The notes: generated by a model not told the origin, from the letters alone. DNA of 64,000 nucleotides from Ascochyta rabiei (GCF_004011695.2 NC_082405.1:2789001-2853000); one strand, 5' to 3'; positions 1 to 11,201 are shown, counted from the first letter of the stretch. Program-made: numbers and translations.

Positions 1-1255
1 GCGTGATGCCAGTATTGGAGAGCTGCTTGTCGGTATCCTCTCCTCCAAGAGTTTCGAGTATTGCTCTATCGCTCGCGCTGTCCTCTGTATGTCTGGGTCT
101 CCGCCCAGTCACAGCACCAATCGATGAAGACTTGAAGCAGGATTCCGCCTGGCCTTAAGCTTCTGGAAATACACCAGCTTGACTGATGAGTCTGCTCGAG
201 GAGCTAGCATGAACTACAGTCTCAACGAGACAGTTTGCTTACACTAAAGAAATGGGAAGATTCCTGTTCGAGACGAGGTCTCACCGCACCGCAGTTCACG
301 GCATTACGGGAGTCCGATGATTTTTCGACACTTTTCGACGCTCACAACCAGGTTGGGTAAGCGAGTTGTGTGGATATGCTACGGTCATACGCTCAAGTAA
401 GATCATCTTTTTGCTTCATAGAAGCTTCTTTGAAAACATCATTGTCGATACACACTGACAATGTCCTCGCAGCTATTCGACCTACTTGTGTATTGTAAGA
501 ACGACCAATGCGACAGAGAGTGACGGAGACATCCGCTGTGCATGTCGGCTATGATCCCTGTATCAATATGGACAGTTGGGCACGTCGGGGGTGGGAAATT
601 GCTGGGAGCGTGCTGAGCATGAGTGGTACTAGATATTTACCCCATTGATGCCTATTATACGCCAGAATCGTGTAAGAAACGATCGATGGCTGTGGATGGA
701 CGAACACGGTTCTGAAGCGGAAGAATGGGCCTGAGCCGAAGTGAGTCTGATTGGTCTTAGGTTTTTCTTGGTCTTCTCCTTCTCACTCTGCGCGACCCAA
801 ATATGCAAATTCGCAATTATATGTCCAACACCCAAAAGAGATATCAAGACGGTAAGGGTTGTTGACGAGGGACACAAGGTGTCTCAACAGAGGCATTATA
901 CTCCGAACTCCGCAGAGGCAAATGCATACACTGTCACAAGGCTGAACATGCAGTATGCACGTATATAGTGAGATCTTGGGTCTCCACTAAATCGTCGAAT
1001 ATCCGTCATTTCGCCAAAAAGGATCGAGCAGGATGAGTCGTAGGTATTTCGCTCGTCATACTGACCCAATAGCATGCCAACGGCGGGTTCCTTGCGATGC
1101 ATTCACAATCTATTGCACCGCCTCACGGAAGCGACTAGAATCTGGCGGGTAAGCCCAGTAAAGCCAGCAAAACTCGTGTCTCTACTGGCGAAGTTATAAG
1201 TTTACCGAGCGACGCACGTCATGGCGATTGTTTCGTTACCTGTCCGTTGTTGATC
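1..1255. other. Gene-poor left flank
   Basis: No reading frame here shows family resemblance or a convincing exon-intron pattern. The open frames around 629-1102 overlap on both strands and read like chance frames. The stretch lies upstream of the decayed GMC oxidoreductase and may hold its former promoter. Confidence 0.5.
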
Positions 1256-2813
1256 ATGGTTCTCTCCTGGAGGCTTCCTTCACTTCCCACTGTACTAAGC
1301 TCCATGTCTACATCAGCTCCAATCAACGACGATAGTCTTGCCCGGAAACTTGGAGCAGAGTATGATTGTGTTATTTTTGGCGGTGGACTGAGTGGCCTTG
1401 TCGTCACCAACCGCCTCACCGAGAACCGGAAGAGTATATCATGTACGATTCCAGGACCCTTACGTAAAGACGATGAAAACGTCCTTGTGGTTCTTCACAT
1501 TGATCTACTAACGATCGTCAGTATCTGTGCTCGTTGTCGAAAATGGTGTGATTGACGATCAGCCTGCTTCCAGAGTTCCATCAATCGAAGGGTTCCCGAA
1601 ACCACTCGGTACATTTTGGACACCGAATACGATCGACAATTCCACCAAGAAGCGCTGTTATGCTCGCTTCGCGTACTGCGACCCGATCCAGAAACGGTCC
1701 ACTTTGCATCTCCTGACCAGCACCCATGTTAACGAGATTCTGTTCGAATCATGTGGAAAGCTCGCCGCAAGTGGTGCTAAGATCACCAATAACGGTAACG
1801 CCTTGACCACTTGCGTATACGCAGCCAAGGAGGTCATTCTTGCCGCTGGTGGTATTTTCACCCCTCATCTCCTCTTGCTGTCCGGAATTGGCCCTAAGGA
1901 TGTTCTGTCAGCGGCAAACATATCCATTAAAAGAGAGCTACCAGCTGTTGGTTCCAACTCTCAGGACCACCAGGCTCTCTATATGAGGTAGCAACTGTCA
2001 AATCAGCCCATTCCGAATCCAGATATGCTAGTGGGTACAGCAGTTGACCAGGTCTTCAACACCACAGCTATGGCTCAATATACAGGAAACCGAATGGGCC
2101 CATAGGCATTGGGCCGTGGCAACGCAGCTGCTTTCCTTGCCTTCAAGCAGTTCTCCAGTAAGTACCACAACGTCACAGGCCAGATCTCGAAACAAGATGC
2201 AACTGCATGCCATCCTGAGCGGTACAGCAAAAACGAAGCGCTCTCAAAAGGCTTCTTCGCTCAACGAAAGATATTAATCGAGCACTATCTCTCAGACAAC
2301 GCAGCTACTGGTGAATACTCGATTCAGCCATGGGGGCGCGCAACGACAGCCGTGCAGAAGCCGTTGTCAAGGGGTACACTCACCCTCAACACAATGCATC
2401 TACTAGCGAACACAATTGTAGTGCGCAACGCCTTCCAGAACCCAGTCGACAAACAGGTACTTGGCAAGCTTGTGCGCTGGAATCGCAAGCACTGGGCCAA
2501 ACAGCCTTTACTTCAGCGGTATTCTCCGGTCGAGACGGTCCCTGGTGTTCAATATCAGACGGACGAGGAGATCTTCGATGCTAGTACCAAGGCTGCAGCT
2601 CTCGACCCAGCATATGCTCGTTCCAGTGGTGGGTGTGCTCTCATGCCGGAGGAACTGGAGGGATGTGTTGACCCAAAGCCCAGGGTATATGGTGTGGAAA
2701 GGCTCAGAATCGTAGATGCAAGTATTCTACCACTCATTCCAGCGGACCATTTGCAGGCGACGATGTATGCGATTGCTGAGAAGGCTGTGGACATTATCAA
2801 AGGCGTACATTAA
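1256..2813 (+). pseudogene. Decayed GMC oxidoreductase (aryl-alcohol oxidase / choline dehydrogenase-like)
   Basis: Intact members are FAD flavoenzymes that oxidise alcohols, often secreted. The N-terminal dinucleotide-binding motif is readable (VIFGGGLSGLVVTNRLTEN, near 1370-1425). A normal intron (1434-1521, CTAAC branch site) joins it to a second exon coding for SVLVVENG. The second GMC signature (GGIFTPHLLLLSGIGP) lies near 1850-1895, and the C-terminal domain, ending IVDASILPLIPADHLQATMY, runs to 2813. Three kinds of damage are visible. The frame jumps near 1580 from the ENG region straight to a mid-protein segment, so about 150 residues including the first GMC signature are missing. Two in-frame TAG codons interrupt the same frame at 1989-1991 and 2103-2105. 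The usual HPSGT catalytic histidine context reads ARSSGG. The intron is intact, which suggests fairly recent decay. I am confident of the family and of inactivation, less so of the original substrate. Confidence 0.85.
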
Positions 2814-3250
2814 TACAGACGATGCAGCCTTGCGCCTGGAATATGGACAGAGCAGAGGCCACTTTCTGATTTTTCCAGCAATATTATACATGATCGCTTG
2901 CTGAGATGCACCAAAGGTGGCGGAGAGATGATGATGTGTCTGATCTGAGGTGTGTCCGAGGTACAAGCGGTGGTATTTCTTGAAAACAGAAAACAGGCGC
3001 TAAACGATTCGCCCCACACGACCCCACCAGAGCCGCCGGATCCATGCACTCGGGGCTGCGCGGGTGGCGGAAACTACGACGACCTTGTCCGAAGGTTCGA
3101 GCGTCTCTCTCTTGTGCACGCCTCTAGGCTGCAACAACCGCCGTACTCCTACATTCTGGACATCTGCACCTTCTCGCAGCTGTTACCGCCTGTTTCTGTG
3201 CCGTCAGAGAAGAGAAAGAGGCCGTCGTCCCTCGATAGTCTGTCCGCATC
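2814..3250. other. Intergenic, upstream of the one-TM protein gene
   Basis: No supported gene. It probably holds the 3' remains of the GMC relic and the promoter and 5' leader of the gene starting at 3251. Overlapping short frames on both strands look like chance. Confidence 0.5.
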
Positions 3251-4574
3251 ATGCCTGCGCCACTTGCCAAAGGTGAGTACGAGCTCTCATCTACACTAAT
3301 GCATGTTTCGGTTGTGTAGCCTTTTTCCTTCCCAACATATCTTCCCTCCTTCTCCACATGCCCTGATCCCTACGCCAACCTGTCCCAGGATCCGGCTCGC
3401 GCTCTGCTTCATCCAACTTTCGGCCTTACAATCCTCGAACCCTACCGCACCGGCCTAACCACCTTTTGCTACAGGCCTCATAATCGCCGCGTCTGTCCTA
3501 GTCGCCGCTGGCATTGCTATCTACGAGAACCCTCAAGTTCGACAATGGGTTGATCAGTCTCGACGCAAGATTGCCGTAGCCCTGCATTCTCTCGGCGATG
3601 ACATCCAGCCGCGCCGACCGAGCGAGTCGTCCGATGACTTCGAAGAGAGGAAGAAAAGGCGGGAAGAGCTGACTAGGATGAATCGGAATGAATTGATTAG
3701 ACGGGCTCGTGAGGAAGGCATAGCAGTCGACCTGGACGAGCTCGCCATGATTGGAACAGAGGATGCTGCGCTCGCCGAGAGGAGGTCGCGTGCCAACAGA
3801 ACTAAGAACTTCGATGAGCTTGTTGGCAGCGATGGCATGCTTAGACAAGAAGCAACCACCACTGGCACTGAGAGATCGGACGGTGGGTTGAGAAAGCGAG
3901 GTATGGCTGGTTTCGCAGCTGGCACCGCCGCCGCAGCAGCCATGTCGAACCCCTTCGCAGATGAGAACGTTCTTTTCGACGTTGGCGACGACGACAACGA
4001 GGCCCCTTCACCCAAGCCTTTCATCTATGAGGAGCCTACAGACGGCTCGCGATCTGCTACGCTTGAAGCTGGGACACCTCCCATCGAAGCCCCTCGCGCG
4101 CCAACTTTCGAGACGCCTCTTATCGACCTGGCCTCCGAACCTCAATCTGTCTACCTGCACCCCGAAACTCACCTACCATCTCCAATCACGCCCCTGCAAA
4201 CCTCTGAGGCCGAACAGGCTGCCCAGTCCTTCTACTCTTTCACCTCATCCAGCGAGCAAGACGACCAATTCGAAGATATGTCTGCCGGAACTCTTACACC
4301 CCGCTCTGAACGATCAGCTACGACCGGTGCATCTATTGTGCCCAGCCATGCCGATGATATTGCGATACTGAGCATGCAAAACGATGGGGACCACGACGCA
4401 CGATCCGAGGTGTTCTCCGAGAGTGGTTTTACGGATGCTGAATTTAGTGATTTCGAACAAGGAGACAGGACTGGTGTCATGACCCCCAACTCTTGGACAG
4501 ATGTCGGCAGTGACAATGAGAGCGAGTGGGATGGGCCACAGGGAAATGGACATGTGAGCCAGATCCACCAGTAA
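3251..4574 (+). CDS. Conserved-type hypothetical one-TM protein with long acidic disordered tail
   Basis: A 22-nt first exon (3251-3272) is joined to the main exon (3475-4574) across a 202-bp GT-AG intron with a CTAACC branch site, giving 373 residues. The splice restores a continuous N-terminus, MPAPLAKGLIIAASVLVAAG, in which residues about 8-25 form one hydrophobic segment. This is followed by a positively charged stretch and a charged helix with RRK/ERRKKRREEL-type composition around residues 35-70. Beyond about residue 150 the chain is rich in Ser, Thr, Asp, Glu and Pro with no recognisable fold. The layout suggests a tail anchored in a membrane near the N-terminus with a large cytosolic or lumenal disordered region. 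I do not recognise the family. Coding is supported by splice continuity and the long frame. Confidence 0.75.
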
Positions 4575-4746
4575 AGTGATCCTCTCTTCTATTTTCTTCC
4601 CGCGGCAAAAGACTGGCAAGGCGTTTTTAGGTTTGGAAATTACGGGATGGGGCAGATACCTCGTGGCGTTCTTGTGAAATTAATCTTTGGACATCACCAA
4701 TTTCATCGTTCTATATGCATGCCCTCGTTGATGTTTACACATACCA

Positions 4747-5094
4747 CTACTCTTCACACTTCTCAACACCCACGTTCCACTGCCCCTGCCTCAGCGCCTC
4801 CAATAGCTCCTCCCAGCTCACACCCACATCTGCCAAAGCCTCTCTAGTAGCCTCAATAACCTCAGCGACCCCAGGGTCAAGATACCCGCCACCACCTTCA
4901 AGTACGAACCCCAGAAACACCGTTGCGCTGGACGTCGATAAGAGTAGTTCGCGATGCACCTGCCTGACATAGCAGACTAGATCTAGCGAGGCACTCAGCT
5001 CATCGATGTCCATTTCCCTCGCATCGATCATGTTGTCGAGGTCTGCGAAACTGAGATCATGGTTCAAGACCAGGCGCGAGTATATGTGGCCCAT
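4747..5094 (-). CDS. Small acidic hypothetical protein
   Basis: An open frame of 115 residues from the first ATG (5094). It is leucine-, aspartate- and glutamate-rich with predicted helices (for example DLDNMIDAREMDIDELSASL) and a Gly-rich turn (LEGGGGYLDPG). The frame stays open upstream to a good intron-end pattern (GCTAACG followed by TTTGCACCAG, near 5175-5195), so a spliced N-terminal exon is possible, but I could not find a matching donor. The gene converges with the one-TM protein gene ending at 4574. No family recognised. Confidence 0.5.
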   Translation of the reverse strand: MGHIYSRLVLNHDLSFADLDNMIDAREMDIDELSASLDLVCYVRQVHRELLLSTSSATVFLGFVLEGGGGYLDPGVAEVIEATREALADVGVSWEELLEALRQGQWNVGVEKCEE

Positions 5095-5133
5095 GGTTGT
5101 GAAGTTTTCGGTGAACACGCCCTGTTCGTTCAC

Positions 5134-5740
5134 GGGTGAAGAGGGAGGTGATGGTATATGGAGCAGAGATTGGCGTCGGCTGGTGCAAATGCGTTAGCGA
5201 TGCGTTTGGGGCTTGGTGGCCATGTGTTAGAGGATGTTAGGTTGCTGGCTGTGCGTTGTTGGGACGAACGGAGAAGGTCTGGCTTCAAATGGTAAAGGGA
5301 AAGATCTTAGAGCCAATGCTGGGCGAGAGTTCAAAAGCAGCTCACGCAAATGATAAAGACTAGCACACATTCTTGTTCCACGGGGGGTGCTAGAGAATTT
5401 CCTGAAGGCTGGGGTTTTCATTCTCAGTGATCGAATATGCGCCACCCGTGTATGATGAACCTTGTGTTCTTCTGTATAGTAGCTCATGTCCGTAAACGTG
5501 GGAATACATCGACTGATCACCAGAAAAACTCAAATACAACGTCCATGGTTCAATAGAGAAAATTGAGAAGATAATGAGGTACTGTATCAACAATTGACGA
5601 AATCTCTACATATGCCTTCCACTGTCAAAGTATCACTACTAGCACGAAGAAGACCCTTCCCATCGACAGAGCATCGAAGAGCTGAAGTCAATTCCTCAAA
5701 AACTGCAGCAGCACACATTTCCTCACACTTGGACAGAACC
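5134..5740. other. Intergenic between two leftward small genes
   Basis: No supported gene. It may contain an unresolved 5' exon of the 4747-5094 gene (acceptor-like sequence near 5175) and the 3' flank of the coiled-coil gene ending at 5741. Confidence 0.4.
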
Positions 5741-6064
5741 TCAAACTATGTTAAGCACTCGTCCCAGATGTCCCACAAGGACAGACAACTGCTCGATTTC
5801 CGCTCTCAGGTGTTCCAAGTCCTGCCTCGACTGCTTCATCTCCTTCCGAGCTGCGGCATCGTCTTCAACAACAGCGGCTTGCAACGCTCGGACGTAATCT
5901 GAAAGATACTGGGTGTCCCTGCCTATTTGTCCCATGTCCTTGAGCAGATCTGTTATCTGGCTGCGGTTCGATTCTACCACACTCTCGAGGTCCGCAAGTC
6001 GCTTGCGGGTGGACTGCTCGGGGTTTGGAAAGGTCATTTGGGTGGTGTTGTCTTGCTGAGTCAT
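5741..6064 (-). CDS. Small coiled-coil protein (107 aa)
   Basis: A single-exon frame of 107 residues starting at an ATG. After a polar N-terminus (MTQQDNTTQMTFPNPEQ) almost the whole chain is predicted amphipathic helix with heptad spacing of Leu, Val and Ile (RLADLESVVESNRSQITDLL, DYVRALQAAVVEDD, LEHLRAEIEQLSVLVGHLG). No signal peptide or membrane segment. It faces a second small coiled-coil frame (6560-6898) across a 495-bp divergent spacer. No family assigned; a structural or adaptor role would be a guess. Confidence 0.6.
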   Translation of the reverse strand: MTQQDNTTQMTFPNPEQSTRKRLADLESVVESNRSQITDLLKDMGQIGRDTQYLSDYVRALQAAVVEDDAAARKEMKQSRQDLEHLRAEIEQLSVLVGHLGRVLNIV

Positions 6065-6559
6065 AATCTCAAGTGGAATGTGTGCGTATCTGGTATGGTG
6101 GAAGACTGTGAGAATTCAGGGTCTTTTATGTACTGAAAGATGAAGAACGTTCGTTGCTGGTTGTCTTGACAGATGTGGCGGATGAAGTGGCTTGGGATGA
6201 GCTGTTCCCACCTCATGCGTTTGCGACACACTTATCCGAGATCTGTGTGCAGCTTGCCAGCTGTGATCTAGGTTCTCCCAATTACCGATTGAGACAACGG
6301 TACTGGTTACATTTGGGTGGTTGTACTACAACGATAGAGAAGTATGTGGATAGTGAATACATAATAGAAACCAAATCGAAGACACGGCTTGCACTTCGTG
6401 ATGGTTGATGAGTTGGCAGAGCTGCGTTGGGAAAGCGTGATGTGATCTACAAACAAGCAATACGTACCGGTACGTGTCCACAATGGTCTATGCAATACCA
6501 ACGACACCGCGATATGCTTCTCTAACTCTACTGCTCTTGCACACCACCTGCTCCCCGTA
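6065..6559. promoter_or_regulatory. Divergent spacer between two small coiled-coil genes
   Basis: This 495-bp interval separates the start codons of the leftward 107-residue and rightward 112-residue coiled-coil frames, so it should contain both promoters. No specific transcription factor site is claimed. Confidence 0.4.
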
Positions 6560-6898
6560 ATGTCCCGACTAACCCGCAAAGCGAGTGCTATGCAACTCCT
6601 GGAGCTCAACGCAGCACATGTCCAAGCCGAGCAACAAGCGCTGCATGCCGAAGTCTGCAATATCAAAGACGCTTTGAGGCGGAGCCACACCGCTAATGCC
6701 ATGCTTCGCGGCGATGTGGAACGGTTCAAGAACATAGTGCGAGCGCAGGACGCTGCGCTGCGTGGTTTACACGAGGAGGTCTTCAGCGTGAAGAGAGAGC
6801 TTGCTGCGTTTACGAGACTGCCTGTTGTTGAGAGTGGTACCCATATAGTGAAGACGAACAAGCAGCACGACGCGAAGGAGCAGATGAGGAGAAGATGA
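6560..6898 (+). CDS. Small coiled-coil protein (112 aa)
   Basis: A single-exon 112-residue frame with a basic N-terminus (MSRLTRKASAMQ). A long amphipathic helix follows (LLELNAAHVQAEQQALHAEV, MLRGDVERFKNIVRAQDAAL, LHEEVFSVKRELAAF) and the end is basic and polar. Size and architecture mirror the divergently placed 5741-6064 gene, but no clear sequence similarity between the two can be seen by eye. No known family. The heptad pattern and lack of low-complexity bias favour real coding. Confidence 0.55.
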   Translation: MSRLTRKASAMQLLELNAAHVQAEQQALHAEVCNIKDALRRSHTANAMLRGDVERFKNIVRAQDAALRGLHEEVFSVKRELAAFTRLPVVESGTHIVKTNKQHDAKEQMRRR

Positions 6899-7090
6899 GT
6901 GTGATTGGATGGCGTAGTACCAGGCGACGGATCTGACGGATCTGTATTGTATGTTGGCCAAAAGCCAATAACCATGTCGCTGTGAGCCAGTGGTCACGGC
7001 ATGATACTGTTTTTGATACAGATTTAAAGAGATTGGCATTTGACAGCATCTAGCCCACTACTTATCATCCGAAGTCTAAGCAGTGGTATT

Positions 7091-8982
7091 TTAGGCATCA
7101 CGATGCCTGTCATGCTCTTCCAAGGCCTTTCTCTTTCTGGCATGCTCCCCGTGGATGCCCCATAGACATACAAAGACACCGAGCACACTTGAAAGCAGCG
7201 TAACGTAGTACGCTCTCTGATAGCACAGCAGTCCCTCTTCGCAGTTACGGTTGCCATCCGGTTCAACAATGGAGTTTGAGTCGTACACTGCACCATAAAA
7301 CAAGTTGTAGACATTGCCGCTGACAACAGGAGCCCATGTAAGGAAACCCCAGTTGACCGAAAAGCCGTCAGGACCAAACGTGTCCACCACGACCGCTGGA
7401 AGGACGCCAAAGGTTACGCCGTATGCAAGACCGCAGAGACCTGAGACCACCCATAAGTAGTTTGGGTTCTCAATGCGAATCGCGCAGAGTTGATCGATGG
7501 CGAATATTGTAGCCGATATAACAACGCACCAGAAGCGTGAGTGACCCAGACGCTTCACGATAAAGTCGGAGCCAATTCCCGATGAAAGGCGGCCGAAGAA
7601 GGAACCAAGTGAGATGATAGAAACATGCCATAGCTGGCGGTGTGCAACAAAGTCTTTGCTTACAGACTTGTCGAAGTGGTTCCATAAGGCTTGGACGTTG
7701 TGACCGATATTGCTACATCAAGTCAGCAGCCACGCTTTTATGTTATCCATCATGAACCTACTTGATCGTCATGATACCAACACCTGTCAACAGACCCATG
7801 AGAATCCAAAGTTGCCAAAACTCAGGCTTGTAGAGGAGCGCAAATCCAGTTATGTCTAGGCAGTGTGAGTGAGATGACTTTTTGCTATGTGTGCTTGCTG
7901 CATCATCCTCCGGATCAAGGTCTCCAGGGCCAGAAAGGAGCGAAGATGTTTCGGTCGACGTTCGGCTCGGATCATCTTCATCTGTTGGATGTGGTTGGTA
8001 TATGATAGGGGCATATATAGACTAAAGCTACAAGCCAGAAGAGAAAGTTGGCACTTACTGACTTCCTGCGGCGGAAGCACGGTTGCGCTGAACTTGCTGT
8101 GATGGGAGTTGGTTCGATGCAAGACGTTGGAATTGCGACGTGTACGCTCGTTGGTAGGCAGAACTGAGTAGCCGGTGCCGCTCTTGTGGTCGACAACAAT
8201 GAGGAATGGTATAGAAACGAGGACGAGTAGAGAAGTCGCTAGCGAAAGCATAGTAAGTAGGCCAGAAGTGTTGCCAGGAAAGGCGATACCGGCAATGAGG
8301 GTATAGAAGAAGGCACTCAGTCCAAAAGCTGCCAGAGGGAAAGCCGTGGCCGACCCGCGGTGTGCAGGCCAGTTCAATGTCGCTGGAGGTGTCAGTACAT
8401 GGTGGTTGAGGGTGCATGGACGTGATTACCTGTCTTCAAGGCAGCCTGGAAGGCAGCACAGCTGCCCACACCAGTGACGAAGGAATAGAAGGATATCATG
8501 GCGACGCTCATAGATCCAGGGCCACCATCGTAGGCTGTCGACCATCAGTCATGGCGAAAGTAAGGGTTCTAGATGCAACGCGTACCCATTTTAATGGGGT
8601 AGTATCCAACGAGCAGCGCAAACATGCCAATGACGGCTGACAAGCGCGGGTTCACCCTATCTGTTATGAGGCCAATTGGTATGCCCGAGGCGTACATGCC
8701 CATGTTGGCTGCTGTCCCCTGGGGGTTGTGAGATGGTGGCGCTCGAGGCGGGCGACGGAGAAGGGGCGTACGATGACATTGCTCTGGGTCGTTGAGAGCT
8801 GGAGTTTGTCGGCAAACTGCGGTGCCCATGCTGAGTATGCATACTGCCGTGTATTAGTGCAAGGCGACGGCCGGCAGACTCGGCCATACGTTTGTTCCAC
8901 ATGCCAGCGCGATGGCCGTCGCAGCAATGACGGACACAACCCGTGTCTTCTTGTGGGGCGCGGTCTTCTCCGGGTCGACCAT
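7091..8982 (-). CDS. MFS transporter, nodulin-like / Mch1-type
   Basis: A multispanning plasma- or vacuolar-membrane transporter of the major facilitator superfamily, substrate unknown. I resolve seven exons (8982-8890, 8843-8772, 8718-8586, 8534-8430, 8382-8059, 7981-7762, 7712-7091) separated by six GT-AG introns of 46-77 bp. Together they code for 522 residues with every junction in phase. The N-terminus (MVDPEKTAPHKKTRVVSVIA) leads into the first membrane segment and YAYSAWAPQFADKL. Further segments include NMGMYASGIPIGLITDR and PAHRGSATAFPLAAFGLSAF, then a hydrophilic central loop (exon 6 start, Ser/Asp/His-rich) before DITGFALLYKPEFW. The second half has NNIGHNVQALW, LGSFFGRLSSGIGSDF and SVNWGFLTWAPVVSGNVYNL, typical of fungal nodulin-like MFS proteins. 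It is divergent from the SERINC gene. Confidence 0.9.
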
Positions 8983-9140
8983 CGTAGGCAGGCAGAGTTG
9001 TGGTGTTAGGGAGTCGCAGCAATCATCGAGTGTAAGATTGGGAGGGTTGCGCAATGGCTGCAAGTGGGTCGAGCAGATAACGGCAATGCACGGGAGCCGG
9101 GGGTGAGACAACGTAGGGGATGCACAGTACAGACTACAGA

Positions 9141-9168
9141 CACGTAGCCACGTAGCCACGTAGCCACG
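9141..9168 (+). repeat. Tandem CACGTAGC repeat, 3.5 copies
   Basis: Three full copies and one partial copy of the 8-bp unit CACGTAGC lie in the divergent MFS/SERINC spacer. Its role is unknown; it could be a microsatellite or a clustered binding site. Confidence 0.8.
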
Positions 9169-9373
9169 CCAGGCGTGGAGAGCGCAGAAAGCACACCGGG
9201 CACGCGGGAAAGCGAGCGACGGGCAACGACGAGATATTCTGAGAAGGTGACGTCCCCCATGTGGACGCTTGAGCTGATCGGAGATAAGCCGCCAAGCACG
9301 GAAAGAGCCGCGAACGCGGGTGAACGTCACCGGACTCGTGCATCCTTCTGCCAGGCCAGGCGTCTACACAACA

Positions 9374-9431
9374 CCAACCCCACCAACATCGCAACATTGC
9401 AACATCGCAACACCGCAACACCGCAACCCCA
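9374..9431 (+). repeat. Imperfect CGCAACA(C) repeat in SERINC leader
   Basis: About six imperfect copies of a CGCAACAC-like unit run up to a few bases before the SERINC ATG at 9437. Being C/A-rich and start-proximal it is probably an unstructured 5' leader. Confidence 0.6.
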
Positions 9432-9436
9432 CAACC

Positions 9437-10990
9437 ATGGGCGCCGCGCTGTCGCTCCCCTTCCTTGCCCTGCCCGCCATGGGTACAGTACGCATAACAT
9501 CGTCTCTCGGCCACCACACGCGCTAACACGCCCAGGTATGGAGCGTCGCCGCCTCCTGCTGTGGCGCGGCCACCTGCAGCGCCGTCATGGGCTCATGCGG
9601 AGGGAAATGCGGAAACAGCATCGCTACACGTATCGCATATGCGCTGATCCTCCTCGTCAACTCGATCGTCTCGTGGATCATGCTCACCGACTGGGCCATG
9701 AAGAAGCTCTCCAAACTCACCCTGGACTACGTCGACATCAAGTGCCACGGCGAACAGTGCTACGGCTTCGTCGCCGTCCAGCGCATCAACTTTGCTCTCG
9801 GCCTCTTCCACGTCATCATGGCCCTCATGCTGGTCGGCGTGCGGTCTTCCAAGGACGGTCGTGCGCCCATCCAGAACGGCTTTTGGGCACCCAAGATCCT
9901 TGGCTGGATCGCCATGATTGTCCTCACCTTCTTCATCCCAAACTCGTTCTTCATCGTATGGGGCAATTACTTCGCCATGGCTGGCGCTTGTCTGTTTCTG
10001 CTCGTGGGTCTGATCCTGCTCGTCGACCTGGCGCACAACTGGGCCGAATACTGCCAGGAGAAGATCGAACCCTCCGAGTCGAACATGTGGACTGGTCTGC
10101 TTGTTGGCTCTGCTCTTTTCATGTACTTGGCTTCCTTCGCCATGACCGTTGTCATGTACATTTACTTTGCCAAGAGCGGATGCGGCATGAATCAGGCGGC
10201 CATTACTGCACGTATTTCCCATGCCTGACCTGAACCTCACAACTGACATGCTTAGATCAACCTCCTGCTTCTCCTCATCACATCCGTCATCTCGATCCAC
10301 CCCGCTGTTCAGAACGTCAATCCCCGTGCCGGCCTTGCACAATCCGCAATTGTAGCCATCTACTGCACCTACCTGACCCTCTCTGCCGTAGGCATGGAGC
10401 CCGACGACCATCAATGCAACCCGCTCATCCGTGCTCGCGGCACTCGTAAAGCCACCATCATCATTGGCGCTATTGTAACTTTCGTCACCGTCGCCTACAC
10501 CACAACCCGCGCTGCTACCTACGGCCTCGCTCTCGGCGCCCAGGGCAACTCGTACGGCAACGGCTACAGCCAAGTCGGCGCTGACGACTACGAGCATGGT
10601 CTCGTGACTCAGCAACCCGAGTCCCGCCGCGACATGCGTCAAGCTGCACTCCGCGCCGCCGTCGAATCTGGCTCGCTTCCTGCCTCTGCCCTTGACGACT
10701 CTGACTCGGAAGACGAGGATGATTCACCTTCCAAGGCGCCTCGTGACGATGAGCGCAATGCCACGCAGTACAACTACAGCCTTTTCCACATCATCTTCTT
10801 CCTCAGCACGGCGTGGGTGGCGACGTTGCTGACGAGCAATTTCGATGAGAAGGCCATGACGGACTTTGTGCCTGTAGGCAGGACGTACTGGGCTAGCTGG
10901 GCTAAGATCATCAGTGCATGGGTGTGCTATACGATTTACGGGTGGAGCTTGGTAGCGCCGCTTGTGCTACCCGATCGATTTGACTACTAG
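9437..10990 (+). CDS. TMS1: Serine incorporator family protein (SERINC/TMS1)
   Basis: A polytopic membrane protein of the SERINC/Tms1 family, linked in eukaryotes to vacuolar/endosomal membranes and lipid handling. Three exons (9437-9487, 9536-10207, 10256-10990) code for 485 residues, the usual fungal length. The first junction gives MGTVWSVAASCCGAATCS, the Cys-rich family start, followed by SIATRIAYALILLVNSIVSW. Other family blocks are FAVQRINFALGLFH-like, NGFWAPKILGWI, IVWGNYFAMAGACLF and, at the end, TYWASWAKIISAWVCYTIYG. An Asp/Glu-Ser loop lies near residues 385-420. The second junction is in frame only if the intron starts with GC at 10208 (GCACGT) and ends AG at 10255. The nearby GT at 10212 would shift the frame. 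Confidence 0.95.
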
Positions 10991-11201
10991 GAGTCGCGTT
11001 GTACTGAGGAGTTGTGAGATGGGCATTCTATCATTGGACATTGTTTAGCGTTGTATTTGTACGGACTGCCGTCGCTGTGTGTGTTACATGTACATAAGAC
11101 CGCCACCAATTTGCATCAACAAGAATCTGCATGCATACAAGCCCCAGATCGAGTCGCGTCCGTGAACCAGTCATTCCTCAATTGCAATCCCCCCAATCCT
11201 C

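Larger units (their letters stand above)
8983..9436. promoter_or_regulatory. Divergent promoter region of MFS and SERINC genes
   Basis: A 454-bp spacer between two divergent start codons. It contains a short tandem repeat (9141-9168) and an imperfect CGCAACA-type repeat just before the SERINC start, probably in its 5' leader. Specific factor sites are not claimed. Confidence 0.5.

Noticed and set aside
9593..10642. 349-residue open frame antisense to the SERINC gene
   Set aside because: It is the mirror of a GC-rich coding exon, with Asp/His/Val-rich composition and no domain; it also crosses the SERINC intron. Shadow frame.
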